Source: Tyto alba (Eukaryota > Chordata > Aves > Strigiformes > Tytonidae). Taken from it: a DNA stretch of 64,000 nt. Where the stretch lies: NCBI RefSeq assembly GCF_018691265.1, contig NW_024881328.1, positions 43,875,515-43,939,514 on the forward strand. The letters run 5' to 3'. Position 1 is the first letter of the stretch; each line of letters begins with the position of its first letter. Below, one piece after another: positions 12,901 to 27,900 of the stretch. The position numbers were made by a program, and so were the translations under genes. The notes under the pieces are model-generated. The model was not told the DNA's origin. It made no database searches and saw only the letters and a program-made list of their open reading frames with translations.

Positions 12901-15900
12901 GAGACAGGGAGACATAAAGAGAGAGTAGTGAATCTTTATTTCATAAAACATCTACAAATAACTCCTTGGTGAGAAGACAGCAGAAAAAATCTAATGTGGT
13001 GCCAGTATTAAAAAAAAAAATTGTCTCAAAAGATAGAAGTCTAGTAAGTGGTGATATTTTTTTTTTTTGTAAATTATGTATATATTTTTCCCCCTTCATA
13101 ACATCATTGTCCATGAACCTCACAGGTTAGTTGCACAAAATGTTCTTATGATACAAGCATCTACCTAATAAATTCCTAAGTCTTGTAAGAACAAAGAGGT
13201 TGTATAGTATATTTACGTATACATATATTAAATACAGAACTGAACAGATTATCTGGGGGGAGCTGCAGACTTGAAAAGTGGTGGTGTTACCGCAAGGAAC
13301 TAGATAATGTCTGGGACCAGACACACAGGGCTTATTTTGGTTGTTCTGATCCATTTGGCCAGGCTGAAGGAACCTGTTTCTCATTTGGACCTGTGACTAG
13401 GAAAAGCAGCTTCCTGATTTTTGGTTAAGACTGGATTGGGGTTTTTTTCTGGCGTTTCTTTTAAAGGCTCTGTGCTCTTTGGTGTTGGGGTTATAACTTG
13501 TTTCTCTCATGGCATCTCCTTGAACTCATATATTGCAGTAAATCATGCTGTGTAGTCAGGTACCAAAATTTAGATGCGTGAAGTACATGGTGTGAATATG
13601 CTTAGGAACAGAGGGGATTTTTGCATGTGGAAATGGAAGTGTTCTCATCTAAAAGATGACGGATGAAGCTATGGTGATTTTTGTCTGATTTACTTAAGAG
13701 TAGAGCTCTGACAGTAAGTCATATGCCAGTACCTGTCGTTAGAGTTGGTTAGAAATATATTGCATGAAGCGTCTCTGGCGAGGTCATGCTTCTTGAGTTT
13801 ATGGGCAGCATTTGTAATCTGCTTCTGAAATGGCGAATTGAATACTTGTCTTCCAAGTGCCAGGTATTTATCCGGTGCATTGGGACACACAGCTGCCTTT
13901 GGAAAATTTTTTGTGCCAAGGCTTCCGACGGGTTCATGTTGATGTGCTGGGCTTTGCTGTTTCATAGCCTTTCATTCTTTGGGATGCTCAAAAATATTTT
14001 CTGATTTGTGTTAAAATAAGTACTGATTAGTTTTCCCCTGAGCTATCTCTTACTTTGTCAAAGTTAACTGGAATTGATCAGCATATTTAAAATAAATTGG
14101 AAAGAACCTTGTGCTGAGCATGACCAAAACAGGTTCAGGGCTAGTATCAGAAGCGGTACCTTATTTTTGAAAAAAGTACTGTAAAATATGGAGCCTTAAC
14201 TTTAGTCGTCATCAGGCTTAATCCCTGTAGGTATGGGGCAGAGAAGTTACTTTCTTTTTTTTTTCATAATATGTAAGTTGTATAAGTGTATATATGTCAC
14301 ATGTTTGAGTTTCATACCTACAAGTCTTATTAGCCTGTTGTGTATTTGCATCCTTAGATAGATACTTAATGAAAGACTACATCTTTTTTCAAATTGAACA
14401 GTTTCATTTTTTAATCCCTGTATAGCAGCTTCCATGTAAAAGAAATGTGGCAAGACAAAAGCATAATCGTAATACTTGTGTTTGGGCCCTTTGTGGCTAT
14501 GTGTGAGTGTATACATGTTGTACTTGTTTTTTATGCATTTGAATCTTAGGTCATAAGTTAAAGTATATTTTTGGTTTGCCTCATTTCTCCTTGACATCTG
14601 TTGACTCCTCATGAATTTTCGTTCTACATAAGTTTTAGCTTTTGACACCATTGAAATATATGTCAGCCAGAAAAATCTGCCGAAGGCAGTTTAGAATTGC
14701 TTGACTACATTAAATTTTATCTGCAGTGTGGTCTCGATTGAACACTAAATTTCTCTTTAATCTCAGTTTTGTTTTAAAAGTAAGAAAAGTTAAAATGTAC
14801 CCTGTGAGTACATTGGGGTAACTTTTGCTTTCAGGAAAGTGAAAGCACTTCGTCTCTTTCCTTATTCTTCATATGCTTTTCTCCTCTTCTTTCTGTTTTT
14901 TATTACTTGCATTCTTTTTTGAGAGCTTCGAGTATACATTTTTCACTTCTTTTTCCATTGTGGATTTTGAGGAGGAAGAATCCAATGCTGTTGCCAATTT
15001 CCAGTATCTGCATTGAAATTTCCCCCCCCAAAATGAAAATAAATCATAGCTCAGAACTAATGTACTAGGTATTCTGTAACTTTGGTATTGATTTTCAGAG
15101 TGTTTTTCCTAAATGATACTTGCAAAGCTTTTCAAGCTGATTTCATGAGGAAAATATGTCAACTTGACCCTGCTTATATCCTCCCTTGACTTTTGAAACC
15201 ATTGCTTCTGAGCTGAATTTGCGTGGGAGGCAGGTGTATTTATTCAGTCCTATTAAACACTGATGAAGGAGAAAGGTGTCACAGCTTCAGAATTGAAAAC
15301 CATGTTACTGCAGTTTAGCTTTGGACCTTCCTGCTCTCTGAGAAGTTCTGCTTCCTCTGAAGCTGAGAACCTGCTCCTTTCTGCAAGCTAAGGAATTGGG
15401 TTAAACAGGATGAAAGCCATAAGGGCCATGCTGTGCTATTCAGCCTTTGGATTTGAGCTGTAAAAAATGGCATTGATGCTTTCTGCACTTTTAGGAAGAA
15501 ATGATTAAACTCAATTTCTTAACCTTTTTTTTTTTTTTTTTCCTCCCCATATAGATGTCCACACTGAAGCAGTACAGGCAGCACTTGCAAAATACAAAGA
15601 GAGAAAAATGCCCATGCCTTCAAAAAGACGGTCTGTTCTTGTGCACTCTTCAGTAGAAACATACACACCTCCAGGTATCTATTGAGTTATTATGTAAATC
15701 TTGCCCAGTGAACGTGATAGCAAAATATAAAGAGCAAATGCTTTGTTCTGCTAAGTTGTAAGTATGTTGCAATGAACTCCTTCTGTATTCATGGCTTCTA
15801 TATCATTTCCTGATAATCAGGTGTTGATTGGATTTGTTCTTTGATGTCTTAACTCAAGATTTTTAGTGTCTCATCTAGAGATACTGTAGCTGCTAAAGGT

Positions 15901-18900
15901 ACACTTGAATAGAGTGAGCAGTTGCCCTTTATGCATTAAGTATCTTCTTTTATGTAATGCCTTGCATGGAAGGAGATAATCTTGGGAAGCATGTCAGAGC
16001 TGTAAATACCTTATTTCATGTTGCATAAGATTCTTTTTTTAAGAGTTGAAGAAAATGCCAGAGCATTAAGTTTCTCCATTAGCTTTCAGAACACTCATCA
16101 GATGGTTTCAACTGTGAGCAATTTAAACCACTCAGAAAATCATATGCTACAATTGTTCAGATTGTTTAAGTCAGAACGTTTTCTTTAAATTTTTTTTTGG
16201 GAGGGGGTGGGGGGAGGAAGGTAATCTTCCTTTTGTCTCACAATGAATCCTATAGAGGTTAAGAAAATCTTTCTCCGGATAACATGTTATGCTAGCAAGC
16301 CAAGTGTTTTGGGGCCAGTGTCTTGTATACAACGCAGAGGAATTTCCCTAAGTTCTTATTTTTGAATGATGTGCTCTTGTCTTTTCTAACGTGGCTCAGG
16401 AGTAGAGGCACACTGACCTCTAGTGCCCTTCTCCATCAATTCCATTCCTTATCTCCCTTCTGTAAAAGAGCAGGTCTGCTGTTCTGCTCTCTTGCTTCCT
16501 GGGCTATATTTCCTCTTTCTGTTCTTCCCTTTTAAAGGAAATTCCACTTTTCATTGCTAATCACATACTTTTGTATATTGTTTTTGTGGGTGTTCTGGTT
16601 ATTTCATTAGTCAAGAAATAATAACCTGCTTCTGTAGTCTTATATGTGGTCTTTCTTCACCTTTATGTTTTTGCCTATAACTGTTAAAGTATCATGCATT
16701 TTGATCTGTTTATTATTCTGGTACTTGTATACTCTGAAGCCCGTGAGGGCAGCAATTGCAACGAGGTGGTTGTGATGCTCTTGAATTTTCTTGCATCCAT
16801 GTCGTTTTTGTATGTGAGAGTTGTCATGAATTGCAGAGAGTGAAATCCTGGAGAAAACTAATGTATAGTGACCATCTGTATACTGAGGCTTTGGGAGAGA
16901 GTCCCTGAGGATTCTCTGTTTATAGCTCTTCAAATTGGTATTTCTTCTCACTCTCCAAAATAAACTCTGATAGAACAGTTAGCAGTGCATTTCATGCAGC
17001 ATCACTCTGTCTTTTTCTCTCATTCCTCTCGTGTGACAAATCACTATGTGCTTGGCATGAGGTATATCATGACAAGAAAAGAACGTATCACTGTTCTACC
17101 TAAGATTTGGTGTACAAAAAAACAGCTGGCCTCCAGAAGCTCTACTGAGAGTGGAGGACAGCTAGGCTTTCCTGTCTCCCTTCGCATTTAGAACTAGGAG
17201 GAATTTCCTTGCAGTTTGAGAGAACCAAAATACCATTCTTTTAAATACCTTTGGGACAGATTGGAAGCAGTGTCACTGTGGTTACTATTGTGCCCACTCT
17301 GTCCGAGGTCAGGGCTCTGTGTGCTGCTCTGAAGGAGAAAAGTCTTGGAGGCGGGTAGGAGACTATCAAAAAAGGTTACGGAGATGCTGTGGGTAAAATG
17401 TTAGGTTATGTGATTAAAGCTGGTCTGCACACCTTCTCAGGAGCACGGAGAGTGAAGGGCAGGGGAGCACAAATAATACCCTGCCCCAGCTACTCCCGGG
17501 TCTGTCCCAGGAGCCACCAGCCTGTCATAGACCCCTTTCCACAGGCCCAGAGGAGCACGGGGAACAGCAAGTGGGAGCCAGAGTTTAGGACTCAAAAGAA
17601 GGGTCATCTTGTCCAGGCCCTTCCCAGGGCTGTGTTTGGAGAGCCCCAGCCCTCCTGTCCATGCACAAAACCCATCAAGACCAGTCAATACTAGAGCACC
17701 TTTGATGCTGCAGAGTGCTATAGGGCACGTTATGGGATGCAGGGCAGAAGTATTGGGGGACTGCATGAGACTTGTTATGGGATGCTTAGGTGAGGAACCA
17801 CAGACAGGGAAAGGGGTAGATTCAGGTGATTTGGAGGGGAACAAGTGTGGGGAAGACAGCAGGGTAAGGCGATAAAAAGGGTTGGTTATATATAAGCAGT
17901 ACACTTGCCTGGGCATGCCCTATACCTGACGCTGCAGTGTGTCCTCTCCTCCTGTTATACTCCGTTTATAATGCCTTTTCTGGATGAGGGACTCTATTCT
18001 GTGTGTGTGCAGGGGCTGAGTCAGTCAGTCTGTACAAACAAACGGTGTGGGACTGCAGCCTTGGGCTCACACATCCAGGTGCCAGCAACTGGGGACACTG
18101 GGATCCAGCGACAGCTACTTGGCAGACCGAGTGTCCGAGCCCAGCTGCCGGAGGGATGCACGCTGTCTGTGTGTGTACGGCCTCCATCCTGCTCTGCAAG
18201 AGAGGGGAGCAGGATGAGGCCATGGTTTTGTGTGTTTGTGCTGCTGAAGAGTGTCGTCTTCCAATGTGCCTGCCCAGGTGGTTAGCAGAGAAGACGAGTA
18301 TACTTGTGCTGGGCTTTAGCAGGATAGAGAAGCAACCTAACTAATATGTTCTGCAAGAAGAGTTAAGTGTCTCTGGGATCTGTCATGCTGTTTCTAAGAG
18401 AAGGTGATTTGTTGTGAGATACCTTTATCTGTGTAAGAGAACAGGCCACTGAATGAATTCTGTGTCACTGGAGAGCAGGCCATCCAAAAATATTCTGAGG
18501 ATTTTCTTCAGCTATAATCAATTCACAAAAATAATTGTCTTTTTATGGGCCTGCCTTTATTTGCAGAGTTAGCTCAGCAAGAAAGATCTGAAATGACAAC
18601 CTGAGTAGTGCTGAAGCATCTAGTTTTGTTGTCTTGAGCCATTAAACCACTGCCTGAAAATCCTTATATTGGCAGAAGTTAATGCAATTAAAACCAGGCT
18701 TTCTTAATAACAGAAATTTTGTTGCGAACAGATACTGTCAGTCACCAGGACGGAAGCATTAGATTCTAGTCACAACAGTAAATTCAAACCCAGCTCCTGA
18801 CCAGCAGTAATGAAGCTGCTTCCATCAGTCATCCTTCCAAAAATTTTAATGTACTTTTGTTTTCATCCCATTGAGTCTCTCATCCTTCCCATATGGATTT

Positions 18901-21900
18901 CATGTGATCAGAACTTGAGCTGTAGTCTTGATGAAAGTTTGGTCCAAAGGGTGGTGGTTTCTGTGGCTTTCTTGGGTCAGCTCCCAGCCAGGAAGAGCTA
19001 CAAGCCAAGTACATAGCATTCTGCTCGCAGCACACTGAGCTAATTAACTAATTAACTCTTGTGGCTGTCACAGAGCTAGTTACTGATGCTACCTTGCTAC
19101 TTTTCTGTTGTGATTATGTTTCGATATGAGAATATTTTTAGTGCAGATCCTTAATTTTTATACACAGTTAATATTTTAGATTTAAGGTGGGGTCTTTTCC
19201 CCCCTCCACTTATGTAAGATGTCTGAAAGCTTAAAAATTTTACAGAGACTTCATTAAACTTCTATCTGGATAAGGAGATACTATCACAGTATGTATTCTT
19301 TGAGAAACCTGTTTTTCTGTAGTTTTATTTCTTACTCTGAAGTGATAGTAGATCACAAATATTTTGATTTTTTTAAGTTTTTATTTTTATTTTTGGAAAC
19401 CTGGCTGTTTGTAACACTATCTTGTTCCATATTCCTGGAATTGTTTATTTTTGCTTTCTGTCTAAAAGAAAGGGAAGGTTGCAAGCACTACGCAGCTTTG
19501 ACTCCTCTCCAGGAGCAGATGTAGTCAGCAAGCCAAAAATTACAACTGTGGCAGTAGACCAGAAATATCATACAAGGCACAGACCCAGGAATGGTGATCC
19601 ACCACAGCTGTATCTTCTCAAAGATCAATTGTTTGTGTATTTTAATTCAGAATTGTCATGTTTGACTAGGGATGGCCAAGTAGTGAGAGATCTGCTTTTT
19701 AACTTTGAAAATGCCATTGAGTTAAACAGGCTTCTTATGAAATGATTTTGGATTTTTGTGTTTTTACAGTGTTTAGGAGCAATTAGTTTGAAGCTGTTGG
19801 AAATACATATATTATTGAAAAGCAGAAAATTAAACACCTGGTAACTGAAATTTGTTGTCAAAGATGAGGAAAAGATTTTTTTTTTTGATGTTGCTTCAAC
19901 AAAATTTATATGAAATTGTATATAGCTGAACAGTTACATATTCAGAGGATTGAAAACAAAAAAGAGGCCAAAATTAAGGTTGCAGATTTTTTGAGGTAAC
20001 CCACCCCACTGTCACCTGGGATTTCCATATCTGGAAGGGACTACAGGGTGTAGTAATGGACACCCTTGTTTTTCAGTTCCAGATGACTTCTTAGTTGGTC
20101 TGGCCATTATGTGTGACTTAAAACTACTCTTCACAAACTGACTTGATATGAGCTTTATCAGTATATGGGCAATGCATTGTTTTAGGAGCTTTCCTTTAAA
20201 TACCTGGGGGAGAGGCAGGAGTGGAAGTATAAAGGATCAAGTTCTTAAAATGCAGCAGTCTCATTAGGAGGGCAGAATTTTTTTTCTGTAACAAAAGTTT
20301 TTATTTTTCACTCAAGATCAACAGAGACGTATTTTCTTGATACTTAGACCTTTTTGTTGTTGTTGTTGAGTGGCTAATAAGTGTGGAAGGATTGAGTGCC
20401 AAAGGGAAACGTCTGGAAAGTTGTAGATAACTGAATGGTAATTAAAATAGGAGCCTTTATCAGACTTCTAACAGCAACAAATAAATATCTAGATTGAAAA
20501 GATGCTTTACTAAGCATTTCTATCTAGTGCTCGCCAATGTCAGTTTATGTGGTTAAAATATATGCTTTTAAATACCTTTTAATTACTCTTAGATTAATGA
20601 AAACACGCTTTCATTGAGCTTCATAGCAGTGTGCTTTTTTTAGTAATTAGTTCTCAAAAAACTTGTCAAAAGGATCAATAAGTGAAGGATTTCCTCTCAA
20701 AAAAAAAAAAAAAAAAAAGAAAAAACCCAATAAAAAAATTAATGGAATTTATTCAGGTGAGATGAGATCCAATTTACCTGTTCAGAAATATTATTTCAGT
20801 AGTGTAGGTATGGTATGATCACTAAGCATGGTTAGTGAATGTGCTAGGTACCTTAGGTAGAAGCCTTTTTTGAGTCTTACGTCCTTCCAAATACAGGAGG
20901 TAACCGAAACTTTGCATCAAGTGTGTTCTAGCTATGTTGTGTAGAATTTGTTGCGTTAACCTCAAAAATGGCAATGAGCAGAATTTGTGCATGTGAATAT
21001 ACCATTTGCTTAATACATGCATCTCATGTGTAGCACATGAGAACGCTACGTGAAGAACATGGAAAAACTTCATGTTCCCGTCTGTTGGGTCATTCCCACA
21101 TTACATGCCTGTCATCGTTATTTTAATCACAGACACATCGTCAGCATCAGAAGATGAGGGCTCGTTACGGCGGCAAGGGCGGATCACCTCCACTCCGTTC
21201 CAGAGCCATTCCAACGTAGAGCCCTGGCTTAACCGGGTTATTCAGGGCTCCTCCACCTCATCCTCTGCATCCTCCACCTCATCTCATCCAGGAGGGAAAC
21301 CTGCTGCTGCTTCCAATACTGCTACTGCCACCGCTGCTGCCACTGTGCTTGCAGATCTCATGGCACACACCCAGCTAGGTCAGTAAAGAACTGCCTGTGT
21401 GGTTGGAATAAAATCAGATTAAAAATCCCAAAGCAGAGCTAAACACAAAAGTCTTCACCAGAAGATATCTGTAAATAGTCTTAAAATGTACAATCCACAG
21501 ACCAGGTATGTATGATATATATGTATTTAATTTAAACCAAACCAGTTGTTCATGAGATCTGAACATGCATTCTTATTGGTAAAATGCTTGATTTATCAAG
21601 AAACTAAGGTTCAGTTTTACTGGTTTCAAAAGCAGACTTTCAAAGGGTTCATATTTTTGGTGCATGCTTTCCAATCTGCATGTATTTACTATAAGACAGT
21701 ATTGGGTTATGGATTTCAAAGGTGTCTCAACTGGTAAACACCAGAAAGCTTAGGAAAATATCCAGAATCTTTTTAAAGTTATGGAATCAGAAGTACTGAC
21801 AAGGCTAGATTTCTAGCTCCAGTGTGATTTCCCCCCCCTTTAATTAAAATTTAAGTCATGAATAGTCATTTATTGCAAAACTGGAGTGAAAATTTAGAAG

Positions 21901-24900
21901 TACTGGTAAGCCAAGATGTAAATGTGAGTTTTGTCTCCATCTCTGTAACGCTGAAGGTCCAGAAATTCAGGTTACTTTTGTTGTCCTAAAATGCTGAGCA
22001 CTAGTCTTGGGCTTGTGGAAGATTTGGGTGGGAGGGAGAAAGGCAGTCTCTTCCACCATGGAAATAATTTTTACAGTGTTTTACAATGTTTTACGTTGTA
22101 GTGAAGATTGACAGTGGATTTCTGCATGTGCAGCAGGTCCACGCTAATGTTAAACAATGGGAAAGGACCTAGAGGAGAAACAATAATTTCCTATTTAAAA
22201 AAATTCTTTCCATGAAGTAATTTAGAAAAAATAAATTAAGAATTATGGTTTTATTTCATATATGGGCTACATCATGAAGTTCTTGTGCTTCTAGTAATAC
22301 GCCAAAGGCATCACATATATTGTTCCTGGACATTTTCAGGTTTTGTCAGTTCTAGTGCTCTACTTACATGACTTTTTCTTTATCTGTGACTGTATGCCTG
22401 CATACATTATACAGACAGTCTTTTCTATTTCGTTACATAGAACAGGTTAGGTCAGATGAGGAAAACACATTGAAATGCTTTAGATTTAAACTGAGTATAC
22501 AGGCTTCTTTTATACTTAGAGATGTCAATTAACACGATAATTTAAGACACAAATATATCTCGCAAATACCTGTTCATTTAGCTGTCTAGCTGTTACCTTC
22601 AAAGTCTGTTGAAAGCCCAATCATGTATCCTTTAGCCTTCTCTGTTTAGATGATGCAAACAGTTCACAGCTCTCAGGCATGAGGCAGCTATTTATGGGAG
22701 GGTTGATTCTTCGTTTCTGCTGGTTTGCCCTCTGAGTTCCTTCTGCCTTATACTAAGTTTGGGGCATCAGCCTTAGTTTACAGTAGCTCTGGGCTTCAAA
22801 ATGTAACCAGTGCTTGAAGTGTGTGACCAAATTCCTAAAACACATTATGAAACAGGGAGAGGAGTATGAGCAAGCTAGAGGCTCTCAAAGAGGATCCTCT
22901 GGGTCTTCTGTGTGACTTCAGGTGTTGACAGAAACAGGGATTGACTCATTTTGCCATGATTGATGTCTCAGTTTTCACAGTGCAGGCATTCTGCATGTGG
23001 AGCTGGGATGGAAAGAGGTAGTAGCTTGCTTTGTGTTCTGAAAGGCTCCTTAGATGTCAGAGTCTGGGAAGTGTTATCAGTGTCTTTCCTACTTGCTTTT
23101 TCTTCCCTTTTCTGTTTTGTATGGTGATGTCTTGGTTGTGGAAGCTAAGTATGGAGAGGAATTCTGATATCTAAGTTTTTACAAGGGAAAACATTTTCCC
23201 CCCAGCCTGCCTAGTGCTGTTGCCTCAGAAAGTTCCTGAATGCTGAAATGCTGGGTTTTGGTTTGTGTCTTACAAACGTATGGGCTGCATTTGGCTTTGT
23301 TTATTTTTCTGCATTTCATCAGTGCTTCATTCACAGTTAGAAGGATTTGCCTCTTTGGTTAACTTTTGTGGCTTTAATGAATTTCTTCTGGTTTGTAAAA
23401 AACATATCCATCTTATTGCCTGTAAGGAAAACTAAATTTGCATCTTCCCATTTCTGAGTTTATTTATAATGAGAAATTTGCAATTAATTGTTTTCCTTAT
23501 TGCATATAAGATGGAATATGTCTATGCTTTGCTTTGAGGTCATTCTGGATTTCACATGGATTTATAGGAATCATGTTTAACTCTTTAAAATTAACAAGTA
23601 AGCTTGGAAGGTTAGCCATAATTGTAAATGTGATTGAAATTCTTAATACAGCTGTAAAATCTTTCAAGATACGCAAAATGTAACACAGCATCCTGTTATG
23701 TCTAATATCTCAGGCCATATAAATATGTATCAGATTTCACAACTAGCTTAAGACCTATCCATCGAGAGCATTTAATCATCAAAATTGTATGCAAAATCAA
23801 GGCCTTCTTAACCGTTCAAAGTCCATCATTTAAGCAGCTAAATGTTGGACTGCATGCAGTGGAGCGGTTTGAGATTTCATTAATGGACAATAAATATGCA
23901 ATTATAGTATCTATCAGGGATTTTTAAGAGCTGATCTACTAAAAGTATTTAGAAAACTAAAATTTCCAATGCCTTTGACAAAAAATTAAATGTTCTTTTG
24001 CATAAGAATAATCTTCCCAGTTTCTGAAATGCTTGCCATATTCCATTGATTTTCATTTCTACCTTGGTAACATTCATGCATGTCCAGTAACAATTCAGTT
24101 GTGACATTTTTAATTTTTGTCTATAGTCTTCCTTGCTCACAAGAATGTGTAAGAACTTACTCAGTTCTTACATTGCAAATGTTTTTGATTATCGATAAAT
24201 ACCATTATACTCTCAAAAAAGACCCCTTTGGTTTGTCCTAGAGCATAAAAGAAGAGGTGATTTTCTCAGTGAATGTGCTGACATCAGCAATATAAAAGGC
24301 ATCTTACGTATTTTAAGCACTATGCCTCACTAAAATATTCTATATTTTGACTATGTACTGAATAACCATTCACAATTTTGATATGCTGGAGAATTTAAAT
24401 CTAGCAGGTTGTTCCCTTGCAGCTCATCTTCTCCAGCTTGTGTTTTTAATGAGATCGTTGCTTGGAATTCCCAAGCAATAGACTGCAGTGTTGGAAGTGC
24501 AAGATTGCAATATTTAATAAAGTCAGATAGAAACTTGTATTATTTTTAAGCTGTTTGCCTTTCACATATAAAAGCAAGGACAACATCTACATGTTGTTTT
24601 GGGGGAATTTTTTTTTCTTTTAGTGTAATAGTTTATAAGGCTAGCTGTGTCTAGGTGTTTTTTTTTTTCAAGGTCACCATCTCAACTTTGGAGTTTTTCC
24701 CAACTTAGCTCTTGTTTAGAGTAACTGGAAAAATGGGGTATCATGATATTTGACCCACTGTTTATTGAAAGACTTTAAAATACAATTCTTTTTCATAAGG
24801 AGAAGCAGGGTTATAAGAGTAGATGTTTTGAACTGCTCTGGCTCTGCAAGCAGTTTTACAGGAGTTGTAAGAATGAAGAGTGTTAGAAACCATTTCAAAG

Positions 24901-27900
24901 AGTTTATTGAAGAGGAAATGCAGGAATGTAGTAGCAGTTTGTGGATCCTATTTTGTATTCTGTCTGGGTTGGTGCATTCTTTTTGTTTTATTGTTCCAAT
25001 ACAATTTAATAAAGTTCTTTTAAATGTCCATTTTGGGAGAGTGATTTCCTAGAGACAACAAAATCATATACAGCCATCTCTAGGTCTAGCCCAACTTCCT
25101 GCTAGGTAGGGTCTTTTCTAAAGTGTTTTAAGTCTTCACCCTGAGGATTCATCCTTACATACTACTTTCTTACTGATGCCTAGCTTTCGACTTTCTGTAT
25201 GGTATCCCATACATTCTTTCCTGGGCCAGTGCTCTCTTTTGTATTTATCTCTGCCTTCTAATCAATAATGGAAAGATACTTCATTCTAAATTCAATTAAC
25301 TTTTTTCCTGAAGTCACAAGTCTGTTCAGACTTTTTTTTTGACTACTCACCACTTCTCTTTCTCTGCTTTGCCACAGTATCTCTGGATGATACAGACTAA
25401 TTTAATGGATTTTCATGGGCATATATTAATAAAGTGCCTAGATAATTAATGAAGCTAATGTGATTTTAATCTGAGCATAAATCCTGAAAATTGAACTTAT
25501 TCTTTCTACGTGCCTAGAAAGAATTTTACTTTCTCAAGGCAGAATTGGGAGGGGGTCAGTTCTCTGCTGCATGTAACATGAAACAGCCGTGGACAGCAGA
25601 GAAATTGTACATAAGGACCCCTGCCATTTCCCATCTATGGTGAGGGACACTGATTTGTGTGAAGTTGGCTCAGAGATGTTTGTAAGATACATGAGAGCTG
25701 TAGATTATCACCTCTCTATATAGCTATTTTTTGTGCTTGTTTTCAGTTGGGAATGATTGTTAATGAGTTTTTTGTTTCTTTACTGAGCATTCTCATTTTT
25801 TGCGTGATTTCTTTGAGCTGTTTGCAAGTACACAGGTCTTCCGTAAATGTTCCCAAATAGCTTCTTCCTTATGTTATTTTCTGAGCATCTAATTGCAGAG
25901 CTTTAGTATTTCAAATATCTGCATCATGCATGTGGGCAGAAGATTGCTTTTTTCCAGCAGGAATATGAATGGTAAAACCTGCATCTATTCAACATTACGA
26001 CTTCTGTACTTCATGCCTGGCTTCTGTCCCCTATGTGCGCCAGGTCTTACAGTGTGTGTCAGTCTCTCTTGTCTTCTCTCTTGACTGTTGTGTTTCTACC
26101 TATGTGTACGTCACTTTGAGTGTACTTTTTGAGGTACCTTAGTGGTGGCAACTTCCATCTACAGGAATGCCATTTTGGGGCCTTTCACTGATGAAGCCAC
26201 ACTGCACATACATCCCTGAGTGTAGTTCTTGCTGGTGTATTTAAGGAGTGGAAAGTTTAGACATTGGTAATCACTGCAGGATTTGTCAGCTGAGAAGTAT
26301 GGACTTTTGGGCTAATACTGCAGTATGGGAACCACATACATTTGACGCTGTGTCTTTCTCTGTGATTAATTTGTATGCTGCATGAAGTTTGGGACTTTGG
26401 TAAAGCTAAGGAAGAAAAACAAAAATCAACTGAAAAAGTATCTGGAACACAGTGAGAGCATTTCAATTTACTCTGAATACATGGGCTTTCTATACACCTT
26501 GTGAAGTGGTTACAGAGATCAGCTTTACACATAGTTGTCACCTTTTCTTGTTATTGATTCTAACTCAGGCATTTGTCAGAGACATTAGGTGGTACTTTGT
26601 CCTTCTTGTACCTTACCCACCTGAAAGGAATTTGTGGTCCTTGCTTAGTACCTAGTAAGACAAGTCTCTGCAATACAAAAATTGTCATTGCAGTGATGAC
26701 TATTGAAAAGTATAGGAATGGATTTAATGTTTTCTTCTGGTGATCCCTCTGAAACTACTTAGAGCTGTCCTGGTGGCTTATATGTCAGCTCTGGAGATCT
26801 GTGAACAGAGCTATGAGAACTTAGTGCTAATTGCTTGCTCAAAATGGATGAGATAATATATATATTTCACACCACTGCCTAGATCTGCTTATGCTTTTGA
26901 GTTCTTTCTGCAGGATTTGTGGCATGCTGAGGTCCTTCAAGGGATATCACTGTGGAGCTGCCTGACCCCGAGCAGTTCCTCCAGCACAGTGCAGCAGCAT
27001 GTTAAGCTCCTTTCTGTTGCACTCCTATTTTTACTCATTAGGATTTTGAATATTTCAGGCCTCCAATTCTTGTTTTTTCTTGTTTGAACACTTCTCCCAG
27101 ATTCTGCCATCTCCCAACCTACGATTCCATTCAAAACCATTCCACAATCTAGGTCACAATTTTGGAATGACAATATTCCCTAAGCATAGTTTTGCAGCAC
27201 AGAAGCGTGGTGCAGTTCCAAGCAGAGCAGGCATTTGCTTCAAGGCTGTTGCAAGGTGGTTTTCAAGCCCCTGTGAGTATGTGAAGATTTGAGAAATGCC
27301 CTGCTTTCCCTCTGTAAATATACATTGTAAAAATTTTAATTGCTTGTAGCACGCACCGTTAAAATCAAACAGCGTGTCATGTACGGCCACAAATGACCAC
27401 CGCATGCCTCAGAGAATCCTGTACTAAATTTATCTGTAAGCGGTGTGTGTGTGTATAATGTTGATGTTTACACCACAGGGTTTTTTTTGAGATGTACAAG
27501 GCATTCCAGCTGTTTTCATTGCTAGAAGCCTCAGTGAAGAGTATACTGTGTCTGTACCACAATATAAACAGGAAGCTTTTACCTACAGTGTCCTTGCAAG
27601 ACTGTTAAGAACAGGTGGTAAGAAAAGCTGCTAAAGTAAAACGATGGCTGGTCTTTCAAACTGCAGGTGATAGTTTTTTAAGTGAGCAGTTACTTTCCTC
27701 TGAGGGAGTCTCACATTTCCCCATATCCATCTTCAAGATGTGTTCAGACTTAGGTGCATTATCTTTGCAACCCTAAATCTTAATCTGTGTTTCTCAGCAA
27801 AAATCTTCCTCTTACAGCCTGAAAAATGTAGAGAAGTACTTCATGTTATCCTGGGGCAAAAACTCCCTTCTTTTAAACTTTACGGTTTTGTCCCTTTCTC

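Larger units (their letters stand above)
6943..15554 (+). other. DIP2A intron 3
   Basis: This is an 8.6 kb intron. It contains a (TTTG)n tract at 10786-10890, a slightly GC-richer patch with several CpGs around 10180-10690 that I cannot assign, and an exon-like Gly/Arg-rich segment at 12112-12176. The last 30 bases are a T17 pyrimidine tract. No gene is seen. Confidence 0.85.
15675..21132 (+). other. DIP2A intron 4
   Basis: A 5.5 kb intron. It contains a GC-rich LTR-like segment (17400-18345), a protein-like open stretch at about 19466-19745, and an A20 run at 20699-20718. Nothing else is recognised. Confidence 0.85.

Noticed and set aside
17437..17916. 159-residue minus-strand frame in the GC-rich segment of intron 4
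   Set aside because: It is Pro/Ser/Leu-rich with no domain, in a probable repeat, and overlapped by equally long plus-strand frames.
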